DNA of 64,000 nucleotides from positions 1 through 64,000 of the forward strand of contig NZ_BOMN01000100.1 of the NCBI RefSeq assembly GCF_016862215.1, given 5' to 3'. The translations under genes and the position numbers were made by a program. Source of the DNA: Winogradskya humida. Its GTDB lineage: Bacteria > Actinomycetota > Actinomycetes > Mycobacteriales > Micromonosporaceae. Of this stretch, positions 1 to 8,389 are shown piece after piece; the stretch's first letter is position 1; each line of letters opens with the position of its first letter. The notes beneath the pieces were generated by a model. That model saw nothing but the letters and a program-made list of their open reading frames with translations, had not been told where the DNA came from and did no database searches.

Positions 1-90
1 CCGCCCAACCTGACCTGAGCCGCCCAACCTGACCTGAGCCGCCCAACCTGACCTGAGCCGCCCAACCTGACCTGAGCCGCCCAACCTGAG
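1..90. repeat. 19-bp tandem repeat array, cut by window edge
   Basis: Four full copies of CCGCCCAACCTGACCTGAG (starting at 1, 20, 39 and 58) are followed by a partial copy from 77 to about 90. The copies are identical, so the array is recent or homogenised. It probably continues to the left of the window. No coding role is apparent, and nothing is recognised between 91 and 199. Confidence 0.9.
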
Positions 91-199
91 ATGCCTCAGC
101 TGACTCTCCGAGCCGACCTCAGCCCACCGGCCTCGTCCAGCCGCACTACCCGCACTGGGTCAGCCGGCCTCGCCCAGGCGGCTTCGCGCGGTGGGGTTG

Positions 200-394
200 T
201 CAGGAGAGGGCGAGGTTGTGGTCCGCCAGTGCGGCCTCGATGATGCCGAGGGCTTTGGGGCCCATGCCGTGCAGCGCGGCGAGTTGCGGCTTCGGGACGC
301 CGGCGAGGTCGCGCAGTGTCCTGTGGCCGGCGTTGTGCAGGGCGCGGGTGGCCGGTGCGCCGATTCTGGGGAGTTCGTCGAGAGAAGGTGCCAT
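200..394 (-). CDS. Small helix-hairpin-helix protein
   Basis: A 64-residue protein. Residues from LDELPRIGAPATRALHNAG to the C-terminus form two helix-hairpin-helix-like units (IGAPATRAL and MGPKALGII), the fold used for non-specific DNA binding in the RNA polymerase alpha C-terminal domain and in repair proteins. The ATG at 394 is preferred over a GTG at 403 because TACCGT lies seven bases upstream of the ATG, the spacing expected for a leaderless transcript. It lies 22 bp beyond the YbaK-like gene on the same strand. Function unknown beyond likely nucleic-acid binding. Confidence 0.75.
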   Translation of the reverse strand: MAPSLDELPRIGAPATRALHNAGHRTLRDLAGVPKPQLAALHGMGPKALGIIEAALADHNLALS

Positions 395-416
395 GAGGGG
401 CACGGTAATGGACGGG

Positions 417-875
417 TCAGGCTGGGTCGGTGACGTCTGCCCAGGTGGCGCTCAAGGCGGAGACTGTGTCGTCGGCGGTGAGTTGCAGGGCCGTGCCGCG
501 GATGCCGGCGCCGAGGCTGATGGTGCGGCCGCGGAGGCGTTCGTCGGCGATCACCGGCCAGGGGTGCAGGGAGCCGAACGGGGTGATCGTGCCGCGCTCG
601 TAGCCTGTCACGTCCTTCGCGGTGGCGGCGTCGGGCATGGAGAGCCGGTTGACCCCGAGCAGCGTGCGTAGTTTCGGCCACGAGATCTGGCGGTCGCCGG
701 GCACGAGGACGAACAGGTAGTCGTCGGCGGCTCGGCGGACCACCAGGCTCTTGACGAGGTCCTGGATCTCGACGCCCTGGACCTCGGCGGCCTCGGTGAC
801 GCTGGTGACCGGGCCGTGGGTCACGACGCGGTGGTCGAGTCCGGCTGCTGACACGGCGGTGAGGGCTGACGACAC
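417..875 (-). CDS. YbaK/EbsC-type aminoacyl-tRNA deacylase
   Basis: 152 residues, the usual size for the YbaK/ProX fold that hydrolyses mischarged aminoacyl-tRNAs in trans. The family pattern is visible: the segment around VKSLVVRRAADDYLFVLVPG contains the conserved lysine, and a G-x-x-x-P-F-G loop appears as GTITPFGSLHPWPV. The start is a GTG at 875. Transcription diverges from the DUF427 gene, with 91 bp between them. Substrate specificity (Cys/Pro, Ala/Pro or other) cannot be read from sequence alone. Confidence 0.8.
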   Translation of the reverse strand: MSSALTAVSAAGLDHRVVTHGPVTSVTEAAEVQGVEIQDLVKSLVVRRAADDYLFVLVPGDRQISWPKLRTLLGVNRLSMPDAATAKDVTGYERGTITPFGSLHPWPVIADERLRGRTISLGAGIRGTALQLTADDTVSALSATWADVTDPA

Positions 876-966
876 GTGATCACGATAGCTCCGCGGAATA
901 ATTCCCGGCTGGTGTCCTTGAACTCAGTCGCAGACCTGTCCGCGTACCGAAAGAAAGAAGGTCGTC

Positions 967-1344
967 ATGGCCGACAAGCCCGTCCTGCAGCCCGGCCCGG
1001 ACCACCCCATCACCGTGACCCCGACGCCGCAGCGGGTGGTGGTGACGGTGGCCGGCAAGGTCGTCGCCGACAGCACCAGCGCGCTCACCCTGCAGGAGTC
1101 GACGTACCCGGCGGTGCAGTACATCCCGCTGACCGACGTCGACACCACGCTGCTCACCCGCACCGAGACCAGCAGCTACTGCCCGTTCAAGGGCGATGCC
1201 AGCTACTACTCCATCCCGGCGGGCGGCGACCGCTCCGTGGACGCCATCTGGGTGTACGAGCACCCGCACGACGCCGTGGCCGAGATCAAGGACCACGTGG
1301 CGTTCTACCCCGACCGGGTCGACGCCATCGCCATCGGCGGCTGA
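967..1344 (+). CDS. DUF427 domain protein
   Basis: 125 residues matching the small beta-rich DUF427 family. Typical features are the VVVTVAGKVVADST strand pair, the TSSYCPFKGDASYY segment with its conserved cysteine, and the AIWVYEHPHD stretch near the end. The family has no firmly assigned reaction. The ATG is preceded by AAGAAGG at a suitable distance. A strong hairpin follows the stop, so the gene is probably monocistronic. Confidence 0.8.
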   Translation: MADKPVLQPGPDHPITVTPTPQRVVVTVAGKVVADSTSALTLQESTYPAVQYIPLTDVDTTLLTRTETSSYCPFKGDASYYSIPAGGDRSVDAIWVYEHPHDAVAEIKDHVAFYPDRVDAIAIGG

Positions 1345-1354
1345 CCGGTCGTCC

Positions 1355-1388
1355 CGCGTGAACAGGCCCACCCGGGCCTGTTCACGCG
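1355..1388. terminator. Bidirectional hairpin terminator
   Basis: A perfect 15-bp inverted repeat, CGCGTGAACAGGCCC (1355-1369) and its complement (1374-1388), with a four-base loop. It lies between convergent genes and overlaps the stop codon of the DMT gene. No long T run follows, which is common in actinomycete terminators. Confidence 0.8.
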
Positions 1389-2803
1389 TCGTCCCACGGA
1401 CGTCGGCGTGCCTTCACCGGCTCGACCGCGAAGGCCCGCACGTCTTCCCATCTCAGTTCCTGCACGGCGTCGCCCGGAGCCGTGATGCCGTCGGAGTCGG
1501 CGGGCTGCGGGTCCGTCCACATCGGCTGCACCGTGGGCGGGCTCCAGGTCAGCTCCGGCAACGGCTGCCGGGCGGCTTCGATGGCCGCTGCTCCCGGGCG
1601 GGCCGGAGGTGTCCAGATCGGTGGTGCGCCCCACCAGATGACCCGGTGCTCGGCGTGCGTGCGGGGCGGTCCTTCGGCCGGGTCGTGCACGGGCACGTCG
1701 GGCAGTTCCCGCAGGTCGTGTGTGGATTCCCGCTGGGCGAACACGTGACCGCCCGCGGGGTGCGGCGGCCTGATCGGCCCGGATGTCTCCGCGGCGGCGA
1801 ACACGTCCGGCTGCCGCGCGGAAGCGTTCGCGGCGAACACGGCGGGCGCGCCGCGGGGAGCGAACCGGCCACCGCCGGCTGTGGCCACCGCGCCCGGGGC
1901 AACTGCCCGCTGCGGTGCCCGGGACAGCGCGGCCCGCGCCGGTGCGGCCGGTAGCGCTTCCTGCGGCCGGGCGGTCGCGTCGGTGGCCGGCGCGGTAGCG
2001 AGCATGACCGCCGCGCCCACAGTGACCAGGGCTGCCAGCGCCGCGGGCAGCTCCCACCCGGCTCGCACGGTGTCGCCGAGGAGGGCCAGTGCGACGGCGG
2101 ACGGCGCGATGACCTCCGCGATCCAGAGCACCGCCGTGACCGGGCCCACCTGACCTTTCTGCAGCGCGTGGGTGTAGAGCACCATGCCCGAGACGCCGAA
2201 GGTGACCAGCGCCCAGGTGAGCGGTTCGGCCGCCACGGTCAGCAGCGTGGCGAGGATGTCCGCCATCGGCTGGTCGGGGACGGGCAGCGCGCGGCCGGCC
2301 ACCGCGGCGCCGCCGAGGGAGAGACCCGCGATCGCCGCGACGACCCCGGGCGGGGCGGCCCGGGCGGCGGCCCAGCCGATCCCGGCCAGCATGACGGCGG
2401 CGGAGAGGAAGCCGATGCGCAGGCCGGTCGACGCCGCGACGGCTTCCTGCGGGCCGGCCGACATGGCGATCACCGTCAGGGCGGCGATGGAGATCGCGAC
2501 GGCGACGATGTCACGGTTGCGCAGGTGGGACTTGAGGAAGATGCGCGCGGCGAGGACGGTCAGGGCGAGGGAGCTGGCGAGCACGGACTCGACGAGGTAG
2601 ACGGCGAGGGTGCCCAGCGCGACCATCGAGCCGACCCAGGCGGCCATGTCGAGGGTGACGCCGAGGAGGTACAGCGGGTGGCCCAGGGTCTTGACCGTGT
2701 TGATGCTGCGCCGGGCCCCGACCGCCTGCAGGATCGAGCCCGCGGCGTAGGCGAAGGCGCCGAAGATGGAGATCGCGAGGGCGATCCAGCCCGCGGAGGT
2801 CAT
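1382..2803 (-). CDS. DMT/EamA-like membrane protein with long disordered tail
   Basis: 473 residues. The first ~275 residues carry about nine to ten hydrophobic segments in the arrangement of DMT-superfamily permeases, starting with WIALAISIFGAFAYAAGSI. The remaining ~200 residues are Ala/Pro/Arg-rich with no membrane segment, a cytoplasmic extension that ordinary ~300-residue DMT proteins lack. It starts 4 bp after the stop of the upstream propeller gene, so the two are co-transcribed. Transport substrate unknown; the related actinobacterial family is usually annotated only as a membrane protein. Confidence 0.75.
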   Translation of the reverse strand: MTSAGWIALAISIFGAFAYAAGSILQAVGARRSINTVKTLGHPLYLLGVTLDMAAWVGSMVALGTLAVYLVESVLASSLALTVLAARIFLKSHLRNRDIVAVAISIAALTVIAMSAGPQEAVAASTGLRIGFLSAAVMLAGIGWAAARAAPPGVVAAIAGLSLGGAAVAGRALPVPDQPMADILATLLTVAAEPLTWALVTFGVSGMVLYTHALQKGQVGPVTAVLWIAEVIAPSAVALALLGDTVRAGWELPAALAALVTVGAAVMLATAPATDATARPQEALPAAPARAALSRAPQRAVAPGAVATAGGGRFAPRGAPAVFAANASARQPDVFAAAETSGPIRPPHPAGGHVFAQRESTHDLRELPDVPVHDPAEGPPRTHAEHRVIWWGAPPIWTPPARPGAAAIEAARQPLPELTWSPPTVQPMWTDPQPADSDGITAPGDAVQELRWEDVRAFAVEPVKARRRPWDDA

Positions 2804-2807
2804 CTGC

Positions 2808-4553
2808 TCATTCCCCCACTCGGAGCACGGTGATGGTGTTGTCCTTGCCGTTGGAGACGTACGCGGAGGCGCCGTCCGGCGACACCGCGATCGCTCGCGG
2901 GCTGCCTCCCACCCGTACGGTCGCGGTGACCTCGCCGGTCTTCCCGTCGAGAACGGACACCGTGCCGTCCCCCTCGTTCACGACGTACGCGTGCGCGCCG
3001 TCCGGGGCGAACGCGACGCTCTGCGGCTTGTTGCCGACCTTGAACGGCCCGCGGCGTTCGAGGGTGCGCGCGTCGATGATGTCGGCGGTGTTCGCGTCGT
3101 ACCCCGCGACCAGCACGATCTTCCCGTCCGGGGAGACCGCGATGCTGTGCGGCGCCTTGCTCACGGGCACGGTCTTGACCACCTTGTCGGTACGCATGTC
3201 GATGACGCCGACGGCGTTCGACTCGTGGTTGGGCGTGAACGCGCGCATGGTGTCCGCGGAGAACGCCACGGCGTGCGGGTTGGGCGGGACCATGATCCGG
3301 CCCTCGGGGCGCTGGTCGCCGACCGCGAACAACTCGACCGACTGCTTGCTGTGGATCGGCACCCAGACCCGGTTGTCCGGACCGACAGCCAGCGCGTACG
3401 GCTGCACGCCGGTCGTCAGATAACGCACCACCTTGAGCGACTTGGCGTCGACGACCGCGACCCCGCTGCCCGTCTTGTCGTCCTCGTACATCGACACGAA
3501 CACGAGTCTGCCGTCGCCCGCGAGCGCCACGAACCGGGGCGTCGCGCGGAGCTGCACGGCGGTCACCTTGCGGCTGGCGGCGTTCACCACGGACAGGACG
3601 TGGGAGTGCTGGTTGGCGACGTAGACGGTCCGGCTGTCGGGTGACACGGCGACGCCCTCGGGCTCGGTGCCCACCCCGATGGTGGCGATCGCCGCGGGTT
3701 TGGCCACGCTCTTGACGCTTCGCGCGAGGGGTACGCGGTTGACGCCCGTCGGCCCCGGAGTCGCCGTGGCCAGGGGCGGCGCGACCTGCGGCCCGGCCTC
3801 GGGAGCCGGCCCGCTCGTGGCGTGATCGTGCTCGCCGGCCGAGGGGGCGGGCTGCGGCGCGACGGTCTGCTGATCGCCCTCGCCGCTGCTGGTCATGGCC
3901 CAGGCGACGCCCGCGCCGCCGAGCAGGATGAACGCCGTCAGGCCCCCGGCGAGGGCGGTGGCCCTGTTCCGGTGCCGGTGCCGTCGTTTCCGGGGCTCGG
4001 GTGTCCCCGAGAGCATGGTCATCCGGCTCGCCGGGACGTCGCCGAGGTTGCGGGTGGTGGCCGGGGTCGGCTCGGTCGCCGTCCGCTGGCCGGTCACGCG
4101 CACGTCGGCCCAGCCGGCGGGCCCGCGTACGGTCACCGAACCGTCCAGCCAGTCCGATTGCGGCTCCCAGACCACCCGCAGCCGGCGTCCGACCATCATG
4201 GCGCGCAGGCCCTGCCCGGACACGGTCACCGTGGTGTTCGCGACCGCGAGCGGTGGGCCGCTGACCAGGACGTCGGCGACCAGCTGTGGCGCGCCGGGCG
4301 CCACCTGGCCGAAGTCCACCCGATCCGGGTTCAGCCGGACAGCCGTGCGTTCGAGCCCGGCGACGGCCGCGGCCGACACGCTGCGGCTGTCGTCCTCCGC
4401 CATGCGCAGCAGCGCCTGCCGCGCGGCGGCCGCCATGGCGAGGTCGTCACCCGCCGCGAAACGCGCCAGTTCGTCCACAACGGTCAGGCGGGATTCCCGG
4501 GCCGGACTGCCGATCTCGGTCAACAATTGCGGTGGCAGATCGTTTTCACTCAT
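2808..4553 (-). CDS. Membrane-anchored YVTN/YncE-type beta-propeller protein
   Basis: 581 residues. An N-terminal helical, HEAT-like part (about 1-70) is followed by an immunoglobulin-like beta region (about 75-160). A basic stretch leads to a single membrane segment (about 200-220, AGGLTAFILLGGAGVAWAM). An Ala/Pro linker then precedes a propeller of repeated blades (about 280-581) such as VSPDSRTVYVANQHSH and VSPDGKIVLVAGYDA. The propeller is predicted to lie outside the cell, with the N-terminal part inside. It is first in an operon with the DMT-like protein, so they may form a complex. Ligand unknown. Confidence 0.8.
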   Translation of the reverse strand: MSENDLPPQLLTEIGSPARESRLTVVDELARFAAGDDLAMAAAARQALLRMAEDDSRSVSAAAVAGLERTAVRLNPDRVDFGQVAPGAPQLVADVLVSGPPLAVANTTVTVSGQGLRAMMVGRRLRVVWEPQSDWLDGSVTVRGPAGWADVRVTGQRTATEPTPATTRNLGDVPASRMTMLSGTPEPRKRRHRHRNRATALAGGLTAFILLGGAGVAWAMTSSGEGDQQTVAPQPAPSAGEHDHATSGPAPEAGPQVAPPLATATPGPTGVNRVPLARSVKSVAKPAAIATIGVGTEPEGVAVSPDSRTVYVANQHSHVLSVVNAASRKVTAVQLRATPRFVALAGDGRLVFVSMYEDDKTGSGVAVVDAKSLKVVRYLTTGVQPYALAVGPDNRVWVPIHSKQSVELFAVGDQRPEGRIMVPPNPHAVAFSADTMRAFTPNHESNAVGVIDMRTDKVVKTVPVSKAPHSIAVSPDGKIVLVAGYDANTADIIDARTLERRGPFKVGNKPQSVAFAPDGAHAYVVNEGDGTVSVLDGKTGEVTATVRVGGSPRAIAVSPDGASAYVSNGKDNTITVLRVGE

Positions 4554-4733
4554 AGTGCCCCCTCGATCACTATGCGGTGATGAAGGGGTCCAGGGAAACC
4601 CTCAGAGCGAATTTGGCACCAAACGCGAACGGCAGACCACAACAGTTACCGCTATGGATGGATATGGGCCCCGGCGCAGCCTGGGTGCGGCACACCCAGG
4701 ATGCGGGGCGGTCCGTCGCCGTACCGTCGGGAC

Positions 4734-5549
4734 ATGACCGCAAACGCACTCGGCGAGTTCCTGCGCGGCCGGCGGGCCGAGGTGACGCCGGGGCAGGCCG
4801 GCGTGATCAGTTCCGGCGTTCGCCGGGTGCCCGGGCTGCGCCGGGAGGAGGTCGCGCTGCTGGCAGGGGTGAGCGTGGACTACTACGTGCGCCTCGAGCA
4901 GGGCCGCGAGCGCCACCCGTCGGTGCAGGTGCTGGACGCGCTCAGCCGCGCGCTCCGGCTGGACGAGGACGGGCGTACGCATCTGCATCGATTGGCCGGT
5001 CTGAGCCCGCGCGCGGATCCCGGGCACGCCATCGAGCACATCGACCCGCAGCTACGGCAGCTCCTGGACATGTGGCCGAACAACCCGGCGCTCGTGCTGG
5101 GCCGCGCGTACGACGTGCTCGCCACGAACCGGATCGGCGAGGCGCTGTTCGGGCCGGCCGGGAACCTCGCGTTCAAGGTCTTCCTGGACCCGGCGGGGCG
5201 CACGTTCTACCCGGACTGGCCCGAGGTGGCACGGGCGACGACCTCCGGTCTGCGCCTGGCGTCCGGAGCGGCGCCGCACGATCCCGTGCTCGACCGCGTC
5301 ATCCGCACCCTGACGAGTGAAAGCGACGCGTTCCGGGAGCTCTGGACCCGGAACGACGCGCGGGGCAAGACCGCGGAGACCAAACGCGTGGTGCATCCGC
5401 AGGTCGGCCCGCTGACGCTGACGATGCACGCGTTCGACGTACGGTCGTCCCCCGGTCAGCAGCTCGTGGTCTACCACGCGGAGCCGGGATCCCGCAGCGC
5501 GCAGGCCCTGACGCTGCTCGGATCACTCGCCGCAACCTTTGCCCAGTGA
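4734..5549 (+). CDS. XRE-family regulator with MmyB-like ligand-binding domain
   Basis: 271 residues. The N-terminal ~75 residues form an XRE helix-turn-helix; LRREEVALLAGVSVDYYVRL contains the recognition helix and the typical R-R-E-E motif. The rest resembles the MmyB-type PAS-like domain that binds fatty-acid-like ligands. Actinomycete members often sit beside oxidoreductase genes, but none adjoins here. The ATG at 4734 is chosen because TACCGT at 4722-4727 gives a six-base spacer and no Shine-Dalgarno is seen, suggesting a leaderless mRNA. Confidence 0.85.
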   Translation: MTANALGEFLRGRRAEVTPGQAGVISSGVRRVPGLRREEVALLAGVSVDYYVRLEQGRERHPSVQVLDALSRALRLDEDGRTHLHRLAGLSPRADPGHAIEHIDPQLRQLLDMWPNNPALVLGRAYDVLATNRIGEALFGPAGNLAFKVFLDPAGRTFYPDWPEVARATTSGLRLASGAAPHDPVLDRVIRTLTSESDAFRELWTRNDARGKTAETKRVVHPQVGPLTLTMHAFDVRSSPGQQLVVYHAEPGSRSAQALTLLGSLAATFAQ

Positions 5550-5589
5550 CAATTACCTCCCTCAAGCATGTTGCGTCGGTTGCTGCGTC

Positions 5590-5613
5590 GTTTACTCTGG
5601 CACCAGACGGGTA
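5590..5613 (+). promoter_or_regulatory. SigB/SigF-type promoter upstream of the sigma gene
   Basis: GTTT (5590-5593), a 15-base spacer, then GGGTA (5609-5613). This matches the known GTTT-N14-17-GGGTA consensus of actinobacterial SigB/SigF-group stress sigma factors. It lies about 30 bp before the start of a gene of exactly that group, indicating autoregulation (inference). Confidence 0.7.
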
Positions 5614-5643
5614 GTCCGAGACCGCTCGTCGAGAGGATGCGAC

Positions 5644-6408
5644 ATGACATTCACCAGCACGCGAGTTCCCGAAGCCGCCTCTGAGCTGCTCCGGGAACTG
5701 GCATCGACCGCGCCCGGACCCCGACGCGATGCCCTGCGGGACGAAGCCGTCCGGGCGTGGCTGCCGATGGCCCACCACCTCGCCCACCGCTACTCCGGGC
5801 GTGGCGAGCCCGACGACGACCTGATCCAGACCGCGGTCGTCGGGCTGATCAAGTCGGTGGACCGGTTCGACCCCGAGCGCGGCATCGAGTTCGCCGGCTT
5901 CGCGGTCCCGACGATCCTCGGCGAGATCCGCCGCCACTTCCGCGACCGCACCTGGTCGATCCGCGTCCCGCGCCGCCTGCAGGAGCTCCGGCTGGCGATC
6001 ACGGACGCGAGCAACACGCTCCACCACACGCTCGGCCGGTCACCCACCATCGCCGACATCGCCGCGCATCTGAACACCACCGAGGAAGAGGTCCTCGAAG
6101 GCCTCGAGGGCGCCCGCGCCTACAGCGCCCGCAGCCTCTCGACCCCGGTGACGGAGGACGGGACGACCACGCTCGGCGACACGCTCGGCGTGATGGACCA
6201 TGACATGGAGCTCGCGGAGCTGCGGATCGCGCTCGGCCCGGCGATCGCCGCGCTGGACGAACGCGAGCGGATGATCCTGTCGCTCCGGTTCTTCGGCAAT
6301 CTCACCCAGTCGGAGATCGCCATGAAGATCGGCGTGTCGCAGATGCACATCTCACGGCTGATCACCCGGACCCTGGCCAAGCTGCGCGTGCAGCTCACCG
6401 CGGGCTGA
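5644..6408 (+). CDS. SigB/SigF/SigG-group RNA polymerase sigma factor
   Basis: 254 residues with sigma regions in order: region 2 with DDDLIQTAVVGLIKSVDRFD and EFAGFAVPTILGEIRRHFRD (about 50-105), region 3 (about 115-180) and region 4 with LTQSEIAMKIGVSQMHISRL (about 215-240). It lacks region 1.1 and fits the stress/sporulation SigF group rather than ECF factors. An upstream ATG-containing frame is ignored because GAGAGG precedes the ATG at 5644. No anti-sigma or anti-anti-sigma gene adjoins it, which is unusual for the group; control may be in trans. It probably drives its own promoter at 5590. Confidence 0.9.
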   Translation: MTFTSTRVPEAASELLRELASTAPGPRRDALRDEAVRAWLPMAHHLAHRYSGRGEPDDDLIQTAVVGLIKSVDRFDPERGIEFAGFAVPTILGEIRRHFRDRTWSIRVPRRLQELRLAITDASNTLHHTLGRSPTIADIAAHLNTTEEEVLEGLEGARAYSARSLSTPVTEDGTTTLGDTLGVMDHDMELAELRIALGPAIAALDERERMILSLRFFGNLTQSEIAMKIGVSQMHISRLITRTLAKLRVQLTAG

Positions 6409-6410
6409 GA

Positions 6411-6440
6411 TTCGCCCGGCGCTCCCTCGCGCCGGGCGAA
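6411..6440. terminator. Hairpin terminator after the sigma gene
   Basis: Perfect 12-bp stem TTCGCCCGGCGC (6411-6422) and complement (6429-6440) with a six-base loop, directly after the sigma stop and before the end of the convergent small gene. It can serve both directions. Confidence 0.85.
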
Positions 6441-6444
6441 AACA

Positions 6445-6660
6445 TCAGGCCGGAGGGCTGAGCCGCTGCGCGCGGGCAGCGATCTGAGCGGCTGTCTCCG
6501 ACACGCCGTCGGCCAGCTCGTGCAGCCTGGCGCTCGCCTTTTCGTCGTTCCGGCGGTCGGCGCTCGCGTGCAGGCTCTGCTCGGTCTCCTCCAGCGCGAT
6601 CGCGTTCAGGTTCATCAGGTCCGACGCCCGTTGTTCCAGCCGGGCCTGCTCCTCGTTCAT
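6445..6660 (-). CDS. Small coiled-coil hypothetical protein
   Basis: 71 residues from the ATG at 6660, highly charged and helical (EEQARLEQRASDLMNL, then RRNDEKASARLHELADGVSE). It has no membrane segment or cysteine, is likely cytoplasmic and oligomeric, and resembles no family I can name. A GTG at 6708 would add 16 residues. Neither start has a convincing ribosome binding site. It lies downstream of the alpha/beta hydrolase gene on the same strand and may be translated from its message. Confidence 0.55.
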   Translation of the reverse strand: MNEEQARLEQRASDLMNLNAIALEETEQSLHASADRRNDEKASARLHELADGVSETAAQIAARAQRLSPPA

Positions 6661-6714
6661 GGCGCGTCCGGTACCCGCGGACAGCCGCACCCAACCCGAA
6701 AATGTCACGCAGCG

Positions 6715-7386
6715 TCAGAGTGCGGCCAGGATCCGGGCCAGCGCGAGCGGCTGGGTGAGCATCGGCCAGTGGCCGGAGTCGATGTCGATCAGGTCGAGAT
6801 TTTTCACGCGGGCCAGCTCGGGGATGTCACCCCCGGCGATCCACTCCCGGGCCTGGTCCGGCGTGAACTCGGGACAGATCAGCGCGACCGGCACGTCGTA
6901 GCGGCGCTCGTCGCCCAGGTGCACCACGCCCCGGGCCACCCCCTCGGGCACGGTCACGGCAGCGGCCTCGAACGCCTGCCGCGCCGGCCCGTCGAGATCG
7001 GCGGCGTCGGGGCCCTCGAACGGCGTCCACCCCGGGAACGGCATGAGTCCGTCCTCGACCTCGAAGAAGTCGGCATATTTCGCGCCGTCGGCGGCCGGGA
7101 AGCCGCCGATGAGCGCCACCTTGGCCACCCGGTCCGGGCGTGCGTCCGCCGCCAGCCAGGCCAGGCTGCACGCGGCGGAGTGCCCGACCACCACCGACCT
7201 GCCGGGTGCCGCGTCGACGGCGGCGAGCACCGCGGCCACCTGATCGCCGAGGGTGTCTGCGGGCTTCACCGGCAGGGCGACCGGGACAGCGTGCCGATCC
7301 TTGCTCGCCAGCTCGGTCACGACGTCGTTCCATGCCGGCGCGTCGAGCCACAGGCCGCCGACGAGGATGAGTGTTTCTGCAGTCAT
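6715..7386 (-). CDS. Alpha/beta hydrolase
   Basis: 223 residues with the fold's landmarks: an early oxyanion-loop segment LILVGGLWLDAPAW, the nucleophile elbow G-H-S-A-A (in VVVGHSAACSLAWL), and a C-terminal histidine in DIDSGHWPM. The acidic residue is probably in the CPEFTPDQ strand end. Substrate unknown; the length and GHSAA elbow resemble small esterases. TAGGTT six bases before the ATG suggests a leaderless transcript. It diverges from the WYL regulator by 52 bp, so that regulator may control it. Confidence 0.8.
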   Translation of the reverse strand: MTAETLILVGGLWLDAPAWNDVVTELASKDRHAVPVALPVKPADTLGDQVAAVLAAVDAAPGRSVVVGHSAACSLAWLAADARPDRVAKVALIGGFPAADGAKYADFFEVEDGLMPFPGWTPFEGPDAADLDGPARQAFEAAAVTVPEGVARGVVHLGDERRYDVPVALICPEFTPDQAREWIAGGDIPELARVKNLDLIDIDSGHWPMLTQPLALARILAAL

Positions 7387-7392
7387 GGGATC

Positions 7393-7432
7393 AACCTAGA
7401 GCCGGTTCCGGACAATCCGCTTCCGGTATCGT
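7393..7432. promoter_or_regulatory. Back-to-back leaderless promoters
   Basis: Two -10-like hexamers face outward between divergent genes: TAGGTT on the minus strand (7393-7398, six bases before the ATG at 7386) and TATCGT on the plus strand (7427-7432, six bases before the GTG at 7439). The spacing puts transcription start sites at the start codons. Confidence 0.5.
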
Positions 7433-7438
7433 CCGGGC

Positions 7439-8389
7439 GTGCCGAACGGTTCGAGTCCCACCGCGCGTGCCCTGCGTACGCTCGAGATCCTGCAGGCCCG
7501 CCCGGGCACGACCGCCGGCCAGCTCGCCACGCTCCTGGGCGTGACCGAGCGCGCAGCCCGGCGATATGTCGGCATCCTGCGCGAGGCCGGTGTCCCGGTC
7601 GAATCGACGCGGGGGCCGTACGGCGGCTACCGGCTGGGTCGTGGCACCCGGTTGCCACCCGTGGTCTTCACCGAGGAACAGGCACTCAGCCTCGTCATGG
7701 CAGTCCTCGACGGGGGTGCGACGATCGACTCGGAGGACGTTGTCGGGTCGGCGCTCAGCAAGGTCATCCGGGCGCTGCCGGAGGGCATCGGGCGGCAGGC
7801 TGCGGCGCTCCGGGCGTACGCGTCAACCGCTCCTGATCCGCGAGCGGCACGCCCGGATCCTGCCATCGCCAGTGCCCTGGTCGGGGCCATCGCCGAGCGG
7901 TGCCGGGTCGTCGTCACGTCCCGCACCTTCGAGGCCGAGGTCGACCCGTGGGCGGTGGTGGTGCGTTACGGCCGCTGGTACCTGCTGTGCCATTCACACG
8001 CCGCGGACGCGATCCGCACGTACCGCGTCGATCGGCTCCATGCCGTACGCAGAACCGCACACCGCTTCACCCCACCCCCGGACCTGGACCCGGTCGCCGC
8101 GCTGGAGGAGAACCTGGGCAGCGGCTGGAAATACCCGACGCGCGTGGTGTTCCACGCCCCTCTGGAACAGGTGGCACCGTTCATCCGGCCGCCGATGGGC
8201 CGCCTCGAAGCGGACGGCGACCGGTGCGTCCTGACCGGAAGCACCCGCAACCCTGCCATGTACGCGCAGGAGTGGCTGGCCACCGTGCCCCTCGACTTCA
8301 CCGTCGAGGAGGGCCCCGAACTGCACGCCGCCGTGGCGGAAGTGGCAGCCCGGTTCTCCGCGGCGATCAGGGGCGGCGGTAGATACTGA
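7439..8389 (+). CDS. WYL-domain transcriptional regulator (YafY/PafBC type)
   Basis: 316 residues. An N-terminal winged helix (TAGQLATLLGVTERAARRYV) is followed by the sequence RGPYGGYRLGRG that typifies this family. The WYL domain lies at about 140-230 (VRYGRWYLLCHS and TYRVDRLHAV), and a WCX-like C-terminal part follows. WYL domains sense ligands or nucleic acids; the family includes DNA-damage and metabolic regulators. The start is a leaderless GTG at 7439. Its 3' end overlaps the convergent glycosyltransferase gene by 23 bp. The divergent hydrolase gene is the likeliest target. Confidence 0.85.
   Translation: MPNGSSPTARALRTLEILQARPGTTAGQLATLLGVTERAARRYVGILREAGVPVESTRGPYGGYRLGRGTRLPPVVFTEEQALSLVMAVLDGGATIDSEDVVGSALSKVIRALPEGIGRQAAALRAYASTAPDPRAARPDPAIASALVGAIAERCRVVVTSRTFEAEVDPWAVVVRYGRWYLLCHSHAADAIRTYRVDRLHAVRRTAHRFTPPPDLDPVAALEENLGSGWKYPTRVVFHAPLEQVAPFIRPPMGRLEADGDRCVLTGSTRNPAMYAQEWLATVPLDFTVEEGPELHAAVAEVAARFSAAIRGGGRY

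Noticed and set aside
1..90. CRISPR array
   Set aside because: The units are contiguous 19-bp repeats without spacers, and no cas gene is near.
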